Shown: in pieces, positions 62,255-64,000 of the stretch | How the letters are laid out: each line of letters opens with the position of its first letter | How positions within the stretch are numbered: the first letter of the stretch is position 1 | NCBI GenBank assembly: GCA_963662155.1 | Contig: OY759265.1 | Span: 38,648,048-38,712,047, forward strand | Direction: 5' to 3' | DNA length: 64,000 nucleotides | Source: Lamellibrachia columna | Taxonomy: Eukaryota; Annelida; Polychaeta; Sabellida; Siboglinidae | The notes under the pieces: generated by a model | What the model saw: the letters and a program-made list of their open reading frames with translations, nothing else | The model's database searches: none | What the model was told of the DNA's origin: nothing | Made by a program: the position numbers and the translations under genes

Positions 62255-62595
62255 GCATCTGTTGGCATCATGTTGATCATTCCTTTAGTCATTTCATGAC
62301 TGTTGGATCATGTTGGTCATTCCTTTAGTCATTTCATGACTGTTGGATCATGTCGGTCATTTCTTTAGTCATTTCATGACTGTTGGATCATGTCGGTCAT
62401 TCCTTTAGTCATTTCATGACTGTTGGATCATGTCGGTCATTTCTTTAGTCATTTCAAGACTGTTGGATCATGTCTGTCATTCCTTTATTCATGTCATGAC
62501 TGTTGGATCATGTCAGTCATTCCTTTAGTCATTTCATCACTGTTGGATCATGTTGTTCATTCCTTTAGTCATTTCATCACTGTTGGTTGATACAC
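62255..62595. repeat. 40-bp minisatellite, about eight copies
   Basis: TGTTGGATCATGT recurs at 62301, 62341, 62381, 62421, 62461, 62501 and 62541, exactly 40 bp apart, each followed by GTCATTCCTTTAGTCATTTC. The outer copies are partial. Confidence 0.95.
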
Positions 62596-64000
62596 ATCTG
62601 GGCAGAGTCTGTTCTTTGCAAAAACACCAAGTCAAATCATTTAAAAGTTCTACAGTGTTTCCAACAGAGAATCAGTGGAGGATATAATCAATGTGTTCAT
62701 TGATAGGTCACAAATAGCAGGAACAGCGTAAATGACCAAACAAAAACTGCGTTCTCCATTGAAGGAAAGTGTATGCTGAAAATGAAGATGTTTCTGACAA
62801 TGAAAGAACGGTGTGAACATCAGTTCTTGAGTTACTTGCCACAACAGTTTGATACCAGTAATCACTATGAGACAGTTGTTCACCTATCACAACTGACAGA
62901 AGACTGGGTGTCACCTGAAGCAGCACCTTGGCCAAGTGGTGGCTCTACTTCATGTAAACAAATGTGACGCGCCACACCAAAACCAGGCACTTCTCGCTAG
63001 ATTTAGTTTGGCGCAGGAGCCTAAAACGCATGGTGTACTTTCGAATTGTAGAAAATGGGTTAACGACAGAATCGATCAGCAAAATTATCCATCTTTCCAT
63101 AAACCAAGGTTGAAAAAAATCATGTTTTAAAAAAAAATAAGATTTTTTTATTTATTTAATTTTTTTTTTTGAAATCTGGTATATAGAAATTTATATAGAT
63201 GTTTATATTTATAAACTCTTTCAAACGTGTTCTATTGAAATCGATTTGGGTACTTGTCTTAACAGAGGGTACATGATTTTTGCTTATATAAAGACATTAG
63301 ACAATGTCCACAAGGCCTCACCCCCTGTAGTTGCATAATCTGTCTTGGAAAGGAAAGCATTCTGTGTGTCTGTGGCTGTAACAATATTATATTGTTTGCT
63401 GAGAGGGTGGATTAGCACCTGTCCAGGGCTCTGTGTACTCTATTTGTCTCCAACCAGACTGCAAACTGGTACAGTATTAAACAATTGTAGCCCAAACTGT
63501 CTCATTTGAGTCAACATACTGAATAGGTAGCAACTAGCACAAGCTCTAAGTGGACTTTAACTCAGGGCTTCTGACTTGAAAAGATACTTCCTCAGGAAGA
63601 CAAGTTTGTGTGGCTTCACTGCATTCAGAAAAGGAATAGCTCAAACATACACAATGTCATAAAATATTTTAATGTCAGGCTATATGGTGTCAATACAGCT
63701 ACACAAGTGTGTGCACTTTTTGCTTTTGTATTAAAAAAACATACAAAACTTTGTTGATCTCGATGCTTGTAAACAATTACTTGTGTTAAATTCTTATAAA
63801 TCAGTGATTAAAAAAATCGGAGGTAAAAAAACTCATAAATCAATGATTTTTTTGGAGTGATTTAAATCAATGATTTAAATCAAACAACCCTGCCATAAAC
63901 CCATTTATATAAGTTGAAAGATTGTTCAAACTAGTAATATTTAACACTTTATTGAAGCCCCTGATTAGCGTCGCAGTTGAGACGTCTGAAACAAAGCCAT

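Larger units (their letters stand above)
60688..64000 (+). other. Talin intron 5 (5' part)
   Basis: No further talin exon is recognised. It contains the MITE at 61095-61395 and the 40-bp array at 62255-62595. From 62600 to 64000 the sequence is AT-rich with poly-A/T runs (63120-63170, 63800-63890) and no recognised gene. Confidence 0.75.

Overview
The window is eukaryotic and animal. Coding sequence is split into short exons with GT..AG introns of 1 to 5 kb or more. The rest is full of microsatellites, minisatellites, tRNA-derived SINEs, LINE fragments and small DNA transposons. The best-supported gene is talin, whose N-terminal protein reads most like an invertebrate and possibly lophotrochozoan/mollusc talin. 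That placement rests on family knowledge only; no species is assigned.

Left part (about 1-17,300): the 5' end of a minus-strand gene. Four phase-compatible coding exons (16653-16720, 13155-13224, 10379-10474, 5515-5669) join into a 129-residue N-terminus with degenerate EF-hand features, resembling the EF-hand/WD40 family that includes WDR49, WDR64 and WDR95. The WD40 part must lie beyond position 1. Its introns hold a dead CR1/L2-like LINE (15.2-16.5 kb), a LINE 3' end (14.9-15.0 kb), a SINE nested in a LINE (10.6-11.2 kb), a heptad minisatellite (8.7-9.0 kb), a 0.8-kb palindrome (2.8-3.7 kb) and inverted short repeats (0.4-1.2 kb). A promoter-like block with NF-Y, YY1 and X-box-like sites lies at 17.0-17.35 kb.

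Middle part (17.3-55.6 kb): no confident coding exon. It contains a 975-bp TIR transposon with TA target duplication (17.9-18.9 kb), several LINE 3' ends on the plus strand, two SINE families in at least five copies, a Tc1-like transposase relic (36.4-37.05 kb) and many local tandem arrays. A CpG-rich block with a CRE palindrome and a splice donor at 23.7-23.9 kb is a candidate talin promoter and non-coding first exon. If so, talin intron 1 is about 31.8 kb and the two genes are divergently transcribed.

Right part (55.6-64 kb): talin coding exons at 55672-55807, 56862-56959, 58013-58142 and 60538-60687, encoding residues 1-171 (F0 and the first part of F1 of the FERM head). The introns here are minisatellite-rich. 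The most striking case is exon 4, enclosed by a 19-bp array that runs to its acceptor and a pyrimidine-rich array that starts just after its donor. No operon-like or defence-like system is visible. The unusual content is repeat architecture around exons.
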